Source: an uncultured Hyphomonadaceae bacterium (GTDB taxonomy: Bacteria; Pseudomonadota; Alphaproteobacteria; Caulobacterales; Hyphomonadaceae). From it: a stretch of 32,040 nucleotides of DNA. How positions within the stretch are numbered: position 1 is the stretch's first letter; each line of letters opens with the position of its first letter. Positions 16,260 to 23,695 of the stretch are shown piece after piece. The notes beneath the pieces are model-generated. The model was not told the DNA's origin. It saw only the letters and a program-made list of their open reading frames with translations, and did no database searches. The translations under genes and the position numbers were made by a program. The stretch is from contig CALMWO010000325.1 of assembly GCA_937873805.1 (NCBI GenBank), positions 1 to 32,040 on the forward strand. The letters run 5' to 3'.

Positions 16260-16339
16260 GGTTCTCATTCCCCGATGGCGGCCCATTCCTGTGGACCTGC
16301 CTTGCAGGCATGAGTGCATGTTTCCGGCTGGCGGAAAAG

Positions 16340-16702
16340 TCAGAACAGCGGCTGCTGGGGCTGCTCGACGCGCTTGAAGGTGATGTGGCCGATCTCGTTC
16401 AGCATCGTGTTCTTGTCGACGAACGAGCGGACCGTGGTGGACAGCGGCTGCCCGTTCTCATCGATCGTGAACAGCTTGAAGCGCAGCTTGTCGACGGCCT
16501 CGATGCGGTAGCGTCCGGTCTGAGTGACGGGGTCGGCGGGCACGCCGCGGATCTCCATCTGGTTGCGGGTCAGGTAGGAACCGTCCGTGTTGAACACGGC
16601 CGTGATCTCGCCCTTCACGTCGCCTGACGACGTGTCCGCGCGCCATTCGCCCACGAGCGTACGCGAAAAGCTGGTTGGTTTCGGCTTACCGTTGAAGAAC
16701 AT
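16340..16702 (-). CDS. Hypothetical small beta-rich protein
   Basis: I do not recognise the family with confidence. From ATG 16702 (AGGGA at 3-7 bases upstream) the product is 120 residues, soluble and without a signal peptide. It has LVGEWRADTSSG, ITAVFNTDGSYLTRNQMEI and TGRYRIEAVDKLRFKLFTID, an alternating pattern of amphipathic strands that looks like a lipocalin-like small beta barrel. An in-frame start at 16792 would add a hydrophobic helix but overlaps the divergent gene's upstream region. It is co-oriented with the VOC gene, about 80 bases upstream of it. Confidence 0.65.
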   Translation of the reverse strand: MFFNGKPKPTSFSRTLVGEWRADTSSGDVKGEITAVFNTDGSYLTRNQMEIRGVPADPVTQTGRYRIEAVDKLRFKLFTIDENGQPLSTTVRSFVDKNTMLNEIGHITFKRVEQPQQPLF

Positions 16703-16864
16703 AGTCCCTAGTCCCTTCAGAAGGCATGCCAGCACAGCCCAAGCCCTGCGCCAACCGCCTGAGGCAGTTGCCCCCGGGCTCTGATGGCCCATGAGAAAAC
16801 TGCCTTATGCGGGGATCATATCGCATGGCATGGTTACTTTCAGGTTGAATCTTACAGGATCGAC

Positions 16865-17311
16865 ATGAATCCGATCACGGGCGGATGCCAGTGCGGCAGG
16901 GTCAGATACGCCATGGGCGTGGACCGGGTTCAGAAGCCGCACGTCTGCCATTGCCGCATGTGCCAGAAGGCGACTGGCGGCCTGTTCGCGGCGCTCGCGG
17001 GCTGCGCGAAAATCGACCTGGCGTGGACGCTGGGAGAGCCAGTCTTTTTCGCGTCGTCAAACCTCGCCACCCGCGGCTTCTGCGGGGACTGCGGCACGCC
17101 GCTGACGTTTGCCTACAACACACCGGACGCGCGCATCTACGTCACCATCGGTTCGCTGGACGATCCAGAGCTTGCCAGCATCGAGCTCCAGTACGGACTG
17201 GAAGCGAAGATCAGCTGGGTGAAATTCTGCGAAGATGTGCCGGGCGAGATCACGGGCAATGATCCCGCAGCGCAGGCGTTCCTTGCCGACATGACGAGCA
17301 ATCAGGCCTAG
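16865..17311 (+). CDS. GFA-family zinc protein (Mss4-like fold)
   Basis: The 148-residue product has the cysteine pattern of the GFA family: GGCQCGRVRY (Cys8, Cys10), CHCRMCQKATGG (Cys28, Cys30, Cys33) and GFCGDCGTPL (Cys73, Cys76). These residues bind zinc in this Mss4-like fold. The family is named after a glutathione-dependent formaldehyde-activating enzyme, but most members have no proven reaction. ATG 16865 is preceded by AGGAT; an ATG at 16784 would add 27 unrelated residues. It is divergent from the small beta-rich gene and 134 bases ahead of coaBC. Confidence 0.9.
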   Translation: MNPITGGCQCGRVRYAMGVDRVQKPHVCHCRMCQKATGGLFAALAGCAKIDLAWTLGEPVFFASSNLATRGFCGDCGTPLTFAYNTPDARIYVTIGSLDDPELASIELQYGLEAKISWVKFCEDVPGEITGNDPAAQAFLADMTSNQA

Positions 17312-17445
17312 GTCGCCAGACCGGATCGCTGCCGCTCGGCCATTCCTTACCCAGACCTTTCCGCGACCCCCACGATCTTCGGCCCGGACTTGGTGCAATC
17401 CTGACCAAGATTCACTATGTATTGGCCTGTTCCTGGAGTGTCCGC

Positions 17446-18672
17446 GTGGACGGCAAGCGCATCCTTCTCATCGTTGGCGGCGGTATCGCAGCCTACAAGT
17501 CGCTGGAGCTGATCCGGCTGCTCGCGAAGGATGGCATCGCAACGCGCGTGATCCTGACGAAGGCGGGCGCCGAATTCGTGACGCCGCTGTCGCTGGGCTC
17601 GCTCTCGGGCGACAAGGTCTATCAGGAGCTCTTCAGCCTCACCGACGAAGCCGAGATGGGCCATATCGAGCTGTCGCGCTCGGCCGATCTCGTCGTCGTG
17701 GCGCCTGCCACGGCTGACCTTATGGCGAAGGCCGCGAATGGCCTCGCCAACGATCTTGCGTCCACAACTCTGCTGGCCACCGACAAGCCGGTGCTGATGG
17801 TTCCGGCCATGAACGTGCGCATGTGGGAACACGCGGCGACGAAGCGCAATGTCGCGCAGCTTCAGGCCGACGGCGTCCACGTCATGACGCCTGATGTTGG
17901 CCCGATGGCGTGCGGCGAATTCGGCCCCGGCCGCCTGCCTGAGCCAGACCGCATCGCCGCGCAGATCCGCAAGCTTCTGTCGTCCCCCACCGGCGTTGGT
18001 CCTCTCTCCGGTTTCCGCGCCGTCGTGACTGCCGGTCCGACACGCGAGCCGCTCGATCCGGTCCGGTTCATTTCCAATCACTCGTCAGGCAAGCAGGGCT
18101 ATGCAATCGCGGACGCCCTCGCTCGTCTCGGCGCCGACGTGCGTCTCGTGACCGGACCGACACAGCTCCCGATTCCCGACGGCGTCACCGGCGTGAAAAT
18201 CGAAACCGCCATCGAGATGCAGGATGCGGTGAAAGCCAGCCTGCCTGCGGACATCTTCGTCTCGGTTGCCGCCGTGGCCGACTGGCGCCCCGCGACACGC
18301 GCCCACACAAAGCTGAAGCTCAAAGGCAGCGAGCCTGAGAATGTCGCGCTGAAGCTGGTCGAGAACCCAGACATCCTGAAATCGATCGGTACGAAAAAGA
18401 AGGGCCGCCCTCGCCTCGTGGTCGGTTTCGCGGCCGAGACCAACGACGTCGAAAAACACGCCAGGGCCAAGCTGGGCCGCAAGGGCTGCGACTGGATCAT
18501 CGCCAACGACGTCTCGGGCGATGTGATGGGCGGCGCCGACAACGAAGTGCTGCTCGTGTCGAAGTCCGGCACGGAACGCTGGCCGCGCATGAGCAAGGCT
18601 GCCGTCGCCATGCGCCTCGCCGAGCGGATCGCCGAGGTTTTCCACGACCCCGAAACCAGCGCGGCGGAATAG
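17446..18672 (+). CDS. coaBC: Bifunctional phosphopantothenoylcysteine decarboxylase/phosphopantothenate-cysteine ligase
   Basis: This cytosolic enzyme performs two steps of coenzyme A synthesis: ligation of cysteine to phosphopantothenate, then FMN-dependent decarboxylation. In the 408-residue product the CoaC part (1 to about 185) shows GGGIAAYKSLEL, His73 in GHIELSRSAD, PAMNVRMW with Asn123, and ACGEFGPGRL with Cys156. The CoaB part (about 188-400) shows TAGPTREPLDPVRFISNHSSG with Asn211, AVADWRP and the KLKLK lysine cluster near 289-293. I choose GTG 17446, with GGAG 7 bases upstream; the in-frame TTG at 17422 has no such site. Dabb and dut follow on the same strand. Confidence 0.95.
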   Translation: MDGKRILLIVGGGIAAYKSLELIRLLAKDGIATRVILTKAGAEFVTPLSLGSLSGDKVYQELFSLTDEAEMGHIELSRSADLVVVAPATADLMAKAANGLANDLASTTLLATDKPVLMVPAMNVRMWEHAATKRNVAQLQADGVHVMTPDVGPMACGEFGPGRLPEPDRIAAQIRKLLSSPTGVGPLSGFRAVVTAGPTREPLDPVRFISNHSSGKQGYAIADALARLGADVRLVTGPTQLPIPDGVTGVKIETAIEMQDAVKASLPADIFVSVAAVADWRPATRAHTKLKLKGSEPENVALKLVENPDILKSIGTKKKGRPRLVVGFAAETNDVEKHARAKLGRKGCDWIIANDVSGDVMGGADNEVLLVSKSGTERWPRMSKAAVAMRLAERIAEVFHDPETSAAE

Positions 18673-18722
18673 CGCGGGCGGTGGATATGGCCTAGAGCGC
18701 CGCCAGCTCCTAGGTCACTCCC

Positions 18723-19007
18723 ATGATCCGCCATATCGTCTTTTTCACCCTGAAAGACCCGCGCGAGGCGCAGGAGATCATCGGGCATCTGAAACGCCTC
18801 GGAACCATTCCGGGCTCGACGCTTTTCGAGGTCACGCAAAACCGCAAGGCGGACCTTTTCGGCAATGAGATCGACGTGGTGGTCTATGCCGAGTTCCCGC
18901 ACATCGATGCGCTGCACGCCTACAAGAAACACCCGACCTACATGGATGTGACCGACACCGTCCGCCCACGCCGCGAACTGCGCTTTGCAGCAGACGTCGA
19001 GGCCTGA
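18723..19007 (+). CDS. Dabb-family (stress-responsive alpha/beta-barrel) protein
   Basis: The 94-residue product begins MIRHIVFFTLKD and continues with VYAEFPHIDALHAYKKHP, both typical of the dimeric alpha/beta-barrel (Dabb) domain family. Members form small dimers; some bind stress-related or polyketide ligands, and most bacterial ones have no known reaction. The His in the first strand (RHIVFF) and the second pair (HAYKKHP) are the conserved family residues. It lies 50 bases after coaBC and 81 bases before dut, so the three may be co-transcribed. Confidence 0.88.
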   Translation: MIRHIVFFTLKDPREAQEIIGHLKRLGTIPGSTLFEVTQNRKADLFGNEIDVVVYAEFPHIDALHAYKKHPTYMDVTDTVRPRRELRFAADVEA

Positions 19008-19088
19008 TCGATCTGTGGACAGCGGGCGGCGGCGCTCGCCCCTGACGGCTCCCTGCGCTAGTCATGGCGTCCTTAGCGGAGCCAGCCG

Positions 19089-19541
19089 ATGACCGTCACC
19101 ATTCACGTTGCACCCCTGCCGCATTTTGAAGGGCTGGCGCTCCCTGCCTATGAGACGGCCGATGCCGCCGGCATGGACCTGCGCGCCGCCGTGCCGGATG
19201 GCGAGCCGCTGACGCTCGCGCCGGGTCATCGCGCCATGGTGCCGACCGGCCTCACCATCGCGCTGCCTGCGGGCCACGAAGCGCAGGTGCGTCCGCGCTC
19301 TGGCCTTGCCGCCAAGCATGGCGTCACCTGCCTCAACTCGCCCGGCACGATCGACGCGGACTACCGCGGCGAGGTGAAAGTGATCCTGATCAATCACGGA
19401 CAGGAGCCGTTCGTGATCAAGCGCGGCGAACGCATCGCGCAGATGGTGATTGCGCCGGTGACGCGCGGCGAGCTGAAGGTCGTGTCGTCGCTGGACGAAA
19501 CACAGCGCGGCGCCGGCGGCTTCGGGTCAACCGGCCGCTAG
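19089..19541 (+). CDS. dut: Deoxyuridine 5'-triphosphate nucleotidohydrolase (dUTPase)
   Basis: dUTPase cleaves dUTP to dUMP and pyrophosphate, keeping uracil out of DNA and supplying dTMP synthesis. The 150-residue product holds all five motifs of the trimeric family in order: AGMDLRA, PRSGLA, GTIDADYRGEVKVILIN with the catalytic Asp, GERIAQMV, and the C-terminal RGAGGFGSTGR that closes over the site. coaBC and dut are neighbours in many proteobacteria, and the same order is seen here with a Dabb gene between them. Its stop shares CTAG with the stop of the convergent helicase gene. Confidence 0.96.
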   Translation: MTVTIHVAPLPHFEGLALPAYETADAAGMDLRAAVPDGEPLTLAPGHRAMVPTGLTIALPAGHEAQVRPRSGLAAKHGVTCLNSPGTIDADYRGEVKVILINHGQEPFVIKRGERIAQMVIAPVTRGELKVVSSLDETQRGAGGFGSTGR

Positions 19542-20887
19542 CCTTTGAGATTCAGCTGCGGCTTGGCCATTTCGGCAAGCAGGAAATGCTCGGTATCGCT
19601 GACCGTTTCCAGACCGCCGAAATCGAAGGCCGAGCGATCGATGATGATGTCGCGCGGGCGCAGCTGGCGTGACAGCTCCAGGCCTTCCAGCGACCGGCAA
19701 CGCGAGAACGCCACATACGCCTGGCCGTGGGCGAACATGCCCCGGTCGAAATCGATGTGGACGCGATCGAGCGTCATGCCCTGGCTCTTGTGGATCGTGG
19801 TCGCGTAGGCAAGGCGCAGCGGCAACTGCTTGAATGATCCGACCACAGATCGCGAAACCGACTTGGCGTTCGCATCGAACTCGTAGCGGAATTTTTCCCA
19901 CGCCTGCTGGGAAACGCGATGCGTCTCGCCATTGATCTTCACATAGCAATCGCTTTCGCCCAGCCCCTGCACGACGCCGAGTGATCCGTTGACCCATCGC
20001 CCCGATGGATCGTTGCGGATCATCATCACGCGTGCGCCCTGCTTCAGCTCCAGCACTTCTTCCGTCGGAAACGCCTTCGGCTCGAAATTGCCTTCAAGCG
20101 CAGCCGTGTATCCGCGCGCCGGGCCCGGCAGTTCAGCCAGGCGCAACTGGTTGATCTTCCACGCGGCGGCGTTGTTCGGCGTCAGCACGACATGCGTGAT
20201 GCTGGCTTCCGCCGACGTGCGCGTCGAGACGCGCGTCTGCAGGATCTCCTCGTCCTCCTTCGTCAGCCGCGCATTGCGCAGGCCATTGAGGATGCGGATG
20301 AACGCTTCGTCCTCCTGCCGGAAAATGCGCTTCAGCGCCGCGAGGCGGAACTGCCCCGCAACAAAGCCCGGCGCTTTGAAGAACCACGCGCCGCCATAGC
20401 TCTCCTGCAGTATATGCTCGACATCTGCGCCGACGACCGGCGGCAACTGGTGCAGATCGCCCGACAGGATCATGCGCACGCCGCCGAACGGCCGCTTGTC
20501 AGCTCGGTTTAGCCGAAGAGAATTATCAATCGCCTGCATCATGTCCGCGCGCACCATCGACACCTCGTCGATCACCATCGTCTCGATGGCTTTGACGAGA
20601 CGCTGATTACGAATTTTCTTGGTGTCGCCTGCATCGAGCAGTCGCGGCGGAAAATTGAAGAAGGAATGGATCGTCTGGCCGCCGACATTCACCGCCGCTA
20701 GCCCGGTCGGCGCCAGCACCACAGCCTTCTCCAGCGAGTTGAATATCAACTGACGCAACAGCGTCGTCTTCCCCGTGCCTGCCCGGCCCGTGAGGAACAC
20801 ATTGCGCCGTCCGCCCACGATCTCATCGACCAGCGGCGCATAGACGTTGGAGGTGGGCTCCGTTGTCACCGGCGCGGGCCGTCCCAT
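19538..20887 (-). CDS. Pif1/RecD-like superfamily 1 DNA helicase (AAA-type ATPase)
   Basis: The roughly 449-residue product carries superfamily 1B helicase motifs in order: Walker A GRAGTGKTT (34-42), LAPTGLAAVNVGG (Ia), Walker B VIDEVSMV, LSGDLHQLPPVV (III), LKRIFRQED (IV), ATTIHKSQGMTLD (V) and YVAFSRCRSLEGL (VI). The pattern is closest to Pif1-type helicases, which unwind DNA 5' to 3' and act on stalled forks or G-quadruplexes. The specific role here is unknown. The start is uncertain: ATG 20887 has no ribosome binding site, GTG 20869 overlaps the stop of a short leader ORF as GTGA, and an ATG at 20941 overlaps the divergent E1-like gene. Confidence 0.88.
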   Translation of the reverse strand: MGRPAPVTTEPTSNVYAPLVDEIVGGRRNVFLTGRAGTGKTTLLRQLIFNSLEKAVVLAPTGLAAVNVGGQTIHSFFNFPPRLLDAGDTKKIRNQRLVKAIETMVIDEVSMVRADMMQAIDNSLRLNRADKRPFGGVRMILSGDLHQLPPVVGADVEHILQESYGGAWFFKAPGFVAGQFRLAALKRIFRQEDEAFIRILNGLRNARLTKEDEEILQTRVSTRTSAEASITHVVLTPNNAAAWKINQLRLAELPGPARGYTAALEGNFEPKAFPTEEVLELKQGARVMMIRNDPSGRWVNGSLGVVQGLGESDCYVKINGETHRVSQQAWEKFRYEFDANAKSVSRSVVGSFKQLPLRLAYATTIHKSQGMTLDRVHIDFDRGMFAHGQAYVAFSRCRSLEGLELSRQLRPRDIIIDRSAFDFGGLETVSDTEHFLLAEMAKPQLNLKG

Positions 20888-20907
20888 TGTACAACTGCGT
20901 CGGCCAT
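20866..20907 (-). CDS. Candidate 13-residue leader ORF overlapping the helicase start
   Basis: The ORF reads MADAVVQWDGPRR and then stops. It has the best ribosome binding site of the region (GGAG 8 bases upstream) and lies in a different frame from the helicase. Its TGA overlaps the GTG at 20869 of the helicase frame as GTGA, which would suit translational coupling. It could also be a sign that the helicase's annotated N-terminus hides a frameshift. Confidence 0.35.
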   Translation of the reverse strand: MADAVVQWDGPRR

Positions 20908-20939
20908 GATTTCTGCTCCGGGAGGATTGAGCGCAGATC

Positions 20940-21710
20940 ATGAGTCTAACGCCCGAACAACTGGAACGCTACGCCCGGCACATCATGCTGCGCGAGATCG
21001 GCGGGCCGGGTCAGCAGAAGCTGTTGAATGCCCATGTGGCGCTGGTCGGCCTGGGCGCTCTCGGCGGCCCTGCGGCGCTTTATCTTGCAGCAGCCGGCGT
21101 CGGCTCGCTGACCCTGATCGACGACGACATTGTCTCGCTGTCCAACCTGCAGCGGCAGGTTCTGTTCATTGGCGGCGATGTTGGCCGGCCCAAGACCGAA
21201 GCAGGCGGCGCCCGGCTGACCGGACTGAACTCCGGCACAACGATACACGCGAAGCGCGAGCGCCTCGGCGCGGCCAACGCGGCCGCGCTTTTGTCTGGCG
21301 CCCAGATCGTCATCGATGGATCGGACAGCTTCGCCACGCGCTTCGAGGTCAACGTCGCGTGCCATGAACTGGGATTGCCGCTCGTCTCCGGCGCAGTCGG
21401 GCGGTGGAGCGCGCAGCTATCCGTATTCAAGTCCGGCCTCTCGAAAGGCAGGCCCGCCGGCGAACGCCTGCCCTGCTATCGTTGCCTCGTCGCCGAGATG
21501 CCCGAGACGGAGGAGACCTGCGCCGCCGTCGGCGTTGTCGGCCCACTCACCGGCATTGTCGGCGCACGCCTCGCACTGGAAGCGATCAAGGAGATTACCG
21601 GCGCTGGTCAGTCGATAGCCGGCAACGTCTGGCTGTTCGACGGGCTGAGCGGCGACAGCCGCACGGTCAAACTGTCCGCCGACCCCGCCTGCCCGGTCTG
21701 CAGCGCCTGA
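20940..21710 (+). CDS. HesA/MoeB/ThiF-family E1-like adenylyltransferase
   Basis: Proteins of this family adenylate the C-terminal glycine of a ubiquitin-like sulfur carrier (MoaD or ThiS) for molybdopterin or thiamin synthesis. The 256-residue product has RYARHIMLREIGGPGQQKL, the nucleotide loop VALVGLGALGGP (33-44), DDDIVSLSNLQRQVLF, the conserved catalytic-Cys region ETCAAVGVVGPL (Cys194), and zinc pairs CYRC (179-182) and CPVC (251-254). No rhodanese domain is present. The sequence does not decide between MoeB and ThiF, and no moa or thi genes are nearby. GGAGG lies 14 bases before ATG 20940. It diverges from the helicase gene, and its stop is 1 base from that of the convergent MBL gene. 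Confidence 0.9.
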   Translation: MSLTPEQLERYARHIMLREIGGPGQQKLLNAHVALVGLGALGGPAALYLAAAGVGSLTLIDDDIVSLSNLQRQVLFIGGDVGRPKTEAGGARLTGLNSGTTIHAKRERLGAANAAALLSGAQIVIDGSDSFATRFEVNVACHELGLPLVSGAVGRWSAQLSVFKSGLSKGRPAGERLPCYRCLVAEMPETEETCAAVGVVGPLTGIVGARLALEAIKEITGAGQSIAGNVWLFDGLSGDSRTVKLSADPACPVCSA

Positions 21711-21711
21711 T

Positions 21712-22671
21712 CTACTTCTTCAGCTCGGCGTAGATCACGGTGGTGTAGGTGTCGTCGCTTCCTGCCGCGCTGCCAAAGCGGGGCGTCCACTGCGCCAGCG
21801 GCTTCGCCGCAACGGTCTCTTCCAGCGTCTTGCCGGATTTCACCAGCGCCTCGACTGCGGCGCGCGCACCTTTGTGCATGTCGAGCGCCGCCTGGAGATC
21901 GGCTTTGGTCGCCAGCTCGCCATGGCCGGGGATCACCTTCGTGTTCGGCCCGGCGATCGACAGCGCCTTCTCGATCGCTGCGATGAACCCAGCCTGCGTG
22001 CCGCCCGACCCGGTATCCACGAACGGATAGCGATCCTTCATGTAGGTGTCGCCCGTATGCAACACGTCTGCCTCGACAAAGTAGATCAGCGTGTCGCCGT
22101 CCGTATGCGCAGGCAGCGGCGCACGCACCGCACGGATCGTCTGCCCGTTGAGATGAAAGTCGATGCCATCGACGAACGTCACCACCGGCAGCGCCGATTT
22201 CGCCGCCGGCACGGCTGGCGCGCCACGCGACTGCGACGGGATCTCGCCCGTCAGCCGCTTGCGCACCTTGTCGCTCGCAAAGATCGTCGCGCCGGCCTTG
22301 CCGAACACCTCGTTCCCGCCGGCATGGTCGAAATGCCAGTGCGTGTTGATCAGGTATTTCGGCTTGCCCTTGGTCAGCTCCTCGATCTTGGCGAGGTTGA
22401 CCTCTGCGTTGGTGGCGAACTGATCGTCGATCAGGAACACGCCGTCATCGCCAACACTGAGACCCAAGTTTCCGCCCGCGCCGATCAGCATGGACACGCC
22501 CTGCCCAAGATCGACCACGCGCGCGAAAGCCTGCGTATTCGCTGCCGGCGCCGGAGCAGCTGGCGGCGCTGCCGCAGCAGCAACCGGAGCTGCAGGCGCC
22601 TCGGCGGTCTCCGTCGTCGCGCATCCCATCAGAGCCAGCGCGGCAACACTCGTGAGAAAAAGAACCCGCAT
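21712..22671 (-). CDS. Metallo-beta-lactamase-fold hydrolase, lipoprotein
   Basis: The 319-residue product has a lipoprotein signal (lipobox LMGC, Cys17), then an Ala/Pro-rich spacer (about 20-46) and a complete MBL fold. The metal site is HWHFDH (His111, His113, Asp115, His116), followed by AHTDGD (third His), VLHTGD (bridging Asp) and PGHGE (last His): a two-metal hydrolase layout. It should be anchored in the envelope facing the periplasm. Three ATGs occur in a row; the third, 22671, best fits the GGGG upstream. The gene lies 9 bases after its paralog at 22681-23568, so they form an operon. The substrate is unknown. A beta-lactam, lactone or thioester is possible, and the fold alone does not decide. 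Confidence 0.88.
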   Translation of the reverse strand: MRVLFLTSVAALALMGCATTETAEAPAAPVAAAAAPPAAPAPAANTQAFARVVDLGQGVSMLIGAGGNLGLSVGDDGVFLIDDQFATNAEVNLAKIEELTKGKPKYLINTHWHFDHAGGNEVFGKAGATIFASDKVRKRLTGEIPSQSRGAPAVPAAKSALPVVTFVDGIDFHLNGQTIRAVRAPLPAHTDGDTLIYFVEADVLHTGDTYMKDRYPFVDTGSGGTQAGFIAAIEKALSIAGPNTKVIPGHGELATKADLQAALDMHKGARAAVEALVKSGKTLEETVAAKPLAQWTPRFGSAAGSDDTYTTVIYAELKK

Positions 22672-22680
22672 CATCATCCC

Positions 22681-23568
22681 CTACTTCTTCAAGCCATTGT
22701 ACAGGATCGTCGTGAAGCGATCCTCGTTGATGAAGCTCCACGCGAACGCCTTCCATGGCGTCAGCGGCTTCTTCGCGATCGCCTGCTCCAGCGTATCTTT
22801 CGCCTTGATCCGCGCCTCGACTGCCTTGATGGCGCCCTCCAGCATCGCGATCTGCTTCGCCAGATCCGCCTTCGTGGCAATCTCGCCATGCCCGGGAATG
22901 ATGCGCGTCTTGTCGTCCACCATTCCGTAGATCTCTTTCATCGCTTCCAGATAGCCCGTCACCGATCCACCCGAACCAACATCGATGACCGGGAACAGGC
23001 CGTTGAACATGATATCCCCGGTGTGGAGAATGTTCGGCTCCACGAAGCGCACGATGGAGTCCCCGTCCGTGTGCGAGGACCGCATCTTCGTCACCACGAT
23101 CTGGGCGCCGTTCAGATGGAAATCCACGCCCTCATGGAAGGTGATGACCGGCCACGCCGGTGCGGGCGACGCAGCCGCCGGCTTCCCGTCCAGTCCCAGC
23201 GATGCAACCTCGCCCGTCAGCCGCTTGCGGACATTCTCGTGCGCAAAGATCGTCGCACCTGCTTTCGCGAACGTCTCGTTCCCGCCCGCATGATCCGAAT
23301 GCCAGTGCGTGTTGAGCAGGTAGCGCGGAGCGCCTTTCGCAATCTCGTTGACCTTGGCGAGGTTCGCCGCCGCCGAGTTCGCATACTGGTCATCTATCAC
23401 GAACACCCCGTCCACCCCGGCCGACACGGCGATATTCCCGCCCGTCCCGAAGATGACCTGGATGCCGCCGCCCATGTCCGTGACTTTCGGCGCCGGCGGA
23501 TTGTTCTGCGCCCACGCGCTTCCAGCAGCAGAGAACGCGACGGCAAGTCCGATAGCGAAAAGTCTCAT
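22681..23568 (-). CDS. Metallo-beta-lactamase-fold hydrolase, exported paralog
   Basis: The 295-residue product starts with a normal signal peptide (cleavage near SAWA/QN) and has no lipobox, so it is likely soluble in the periplasm. The fold is the same as in the neighbouring lipoprotein: HWHSDH (His88, His90, Asp92, His93), SHTDGD, ILHTGD and PGHGE. Strong similarity through the whole domain (IDDQYANS versus IDDQFATN, VRKRLTGE in both) shows that the two arose by duplication. It is the first gene of the pair. The acylase gene starts 127 bases away on the other strand, so the two units share a divergent promoter region. Confidence 0.89.
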   Translation of the reverse strand: MRLFAIGLAVAFSAAGSAWAQNNPPAPKVTDMGGGIQVIFGTGGNIAVSAGVDGVFVIDDQYANSAAANLAKVNEIAKGAPRYLLNTHWHSDHAGGNETFAKAGATIFAHENVRKRLTGEVASLGLDGKPAAASPAPAWPVITFHEGVDFHLNGAQIVVTKMRSSHTDGDSIVRFVEPNILHTGDIMFNGLFPVIDVGSGGSVTGYLEAMKEIYGMVDDKTRIIPGHGEIATKADLAKQIAMLEGAIKAVEARIKAKDTLEQAIAKKPLTPWKAFAWSFINEDRFTTILYNGLKK

Positions 23569-23695
23569 GCCGCTTACCCCCTGATGTTTGCTCCAGAAGA
23601 GGCCCAGCCGCCGGCCAGTTCAAGCGAAAAACACTAACCATTGCGCGCACCATGGCTCACGCTACGGTCCGTCACGGACGGATGGAGCGCCTCAG

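Noticed and set aside
16296..16308. Short hairpin CCTGC-CTT-GCAGG ahead of the VOC gene
   Set aside because: A 5-bp stem with no T-run is too weak to call a terminator or regulatory element.
17422..17445. TTG start for coaBC giving 8 more residues
   Set aside because: GTG 17446 has a well-spaced GGAG and matches the usual CoaBC N-terminus, and the extra residues overlap the ribosome binding site.
21712..23568. Calling the MBL pair beta-lactamases
   Set aside because: The HxHxDH fold is shared by many hydrolases. The bridging Asp in HTGD is typical of the wider two-metal family, and nothing in the sequence proves lactam activity.
21874..23637. 587-residue plus-strand ORF opposite the two MBL genes
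   Set aside because: It covers both MBL genes in antisense, is rich in Arg and His and has no family features. The MBL proteins on the minus strand have full catalytic motifs and signal peptides.
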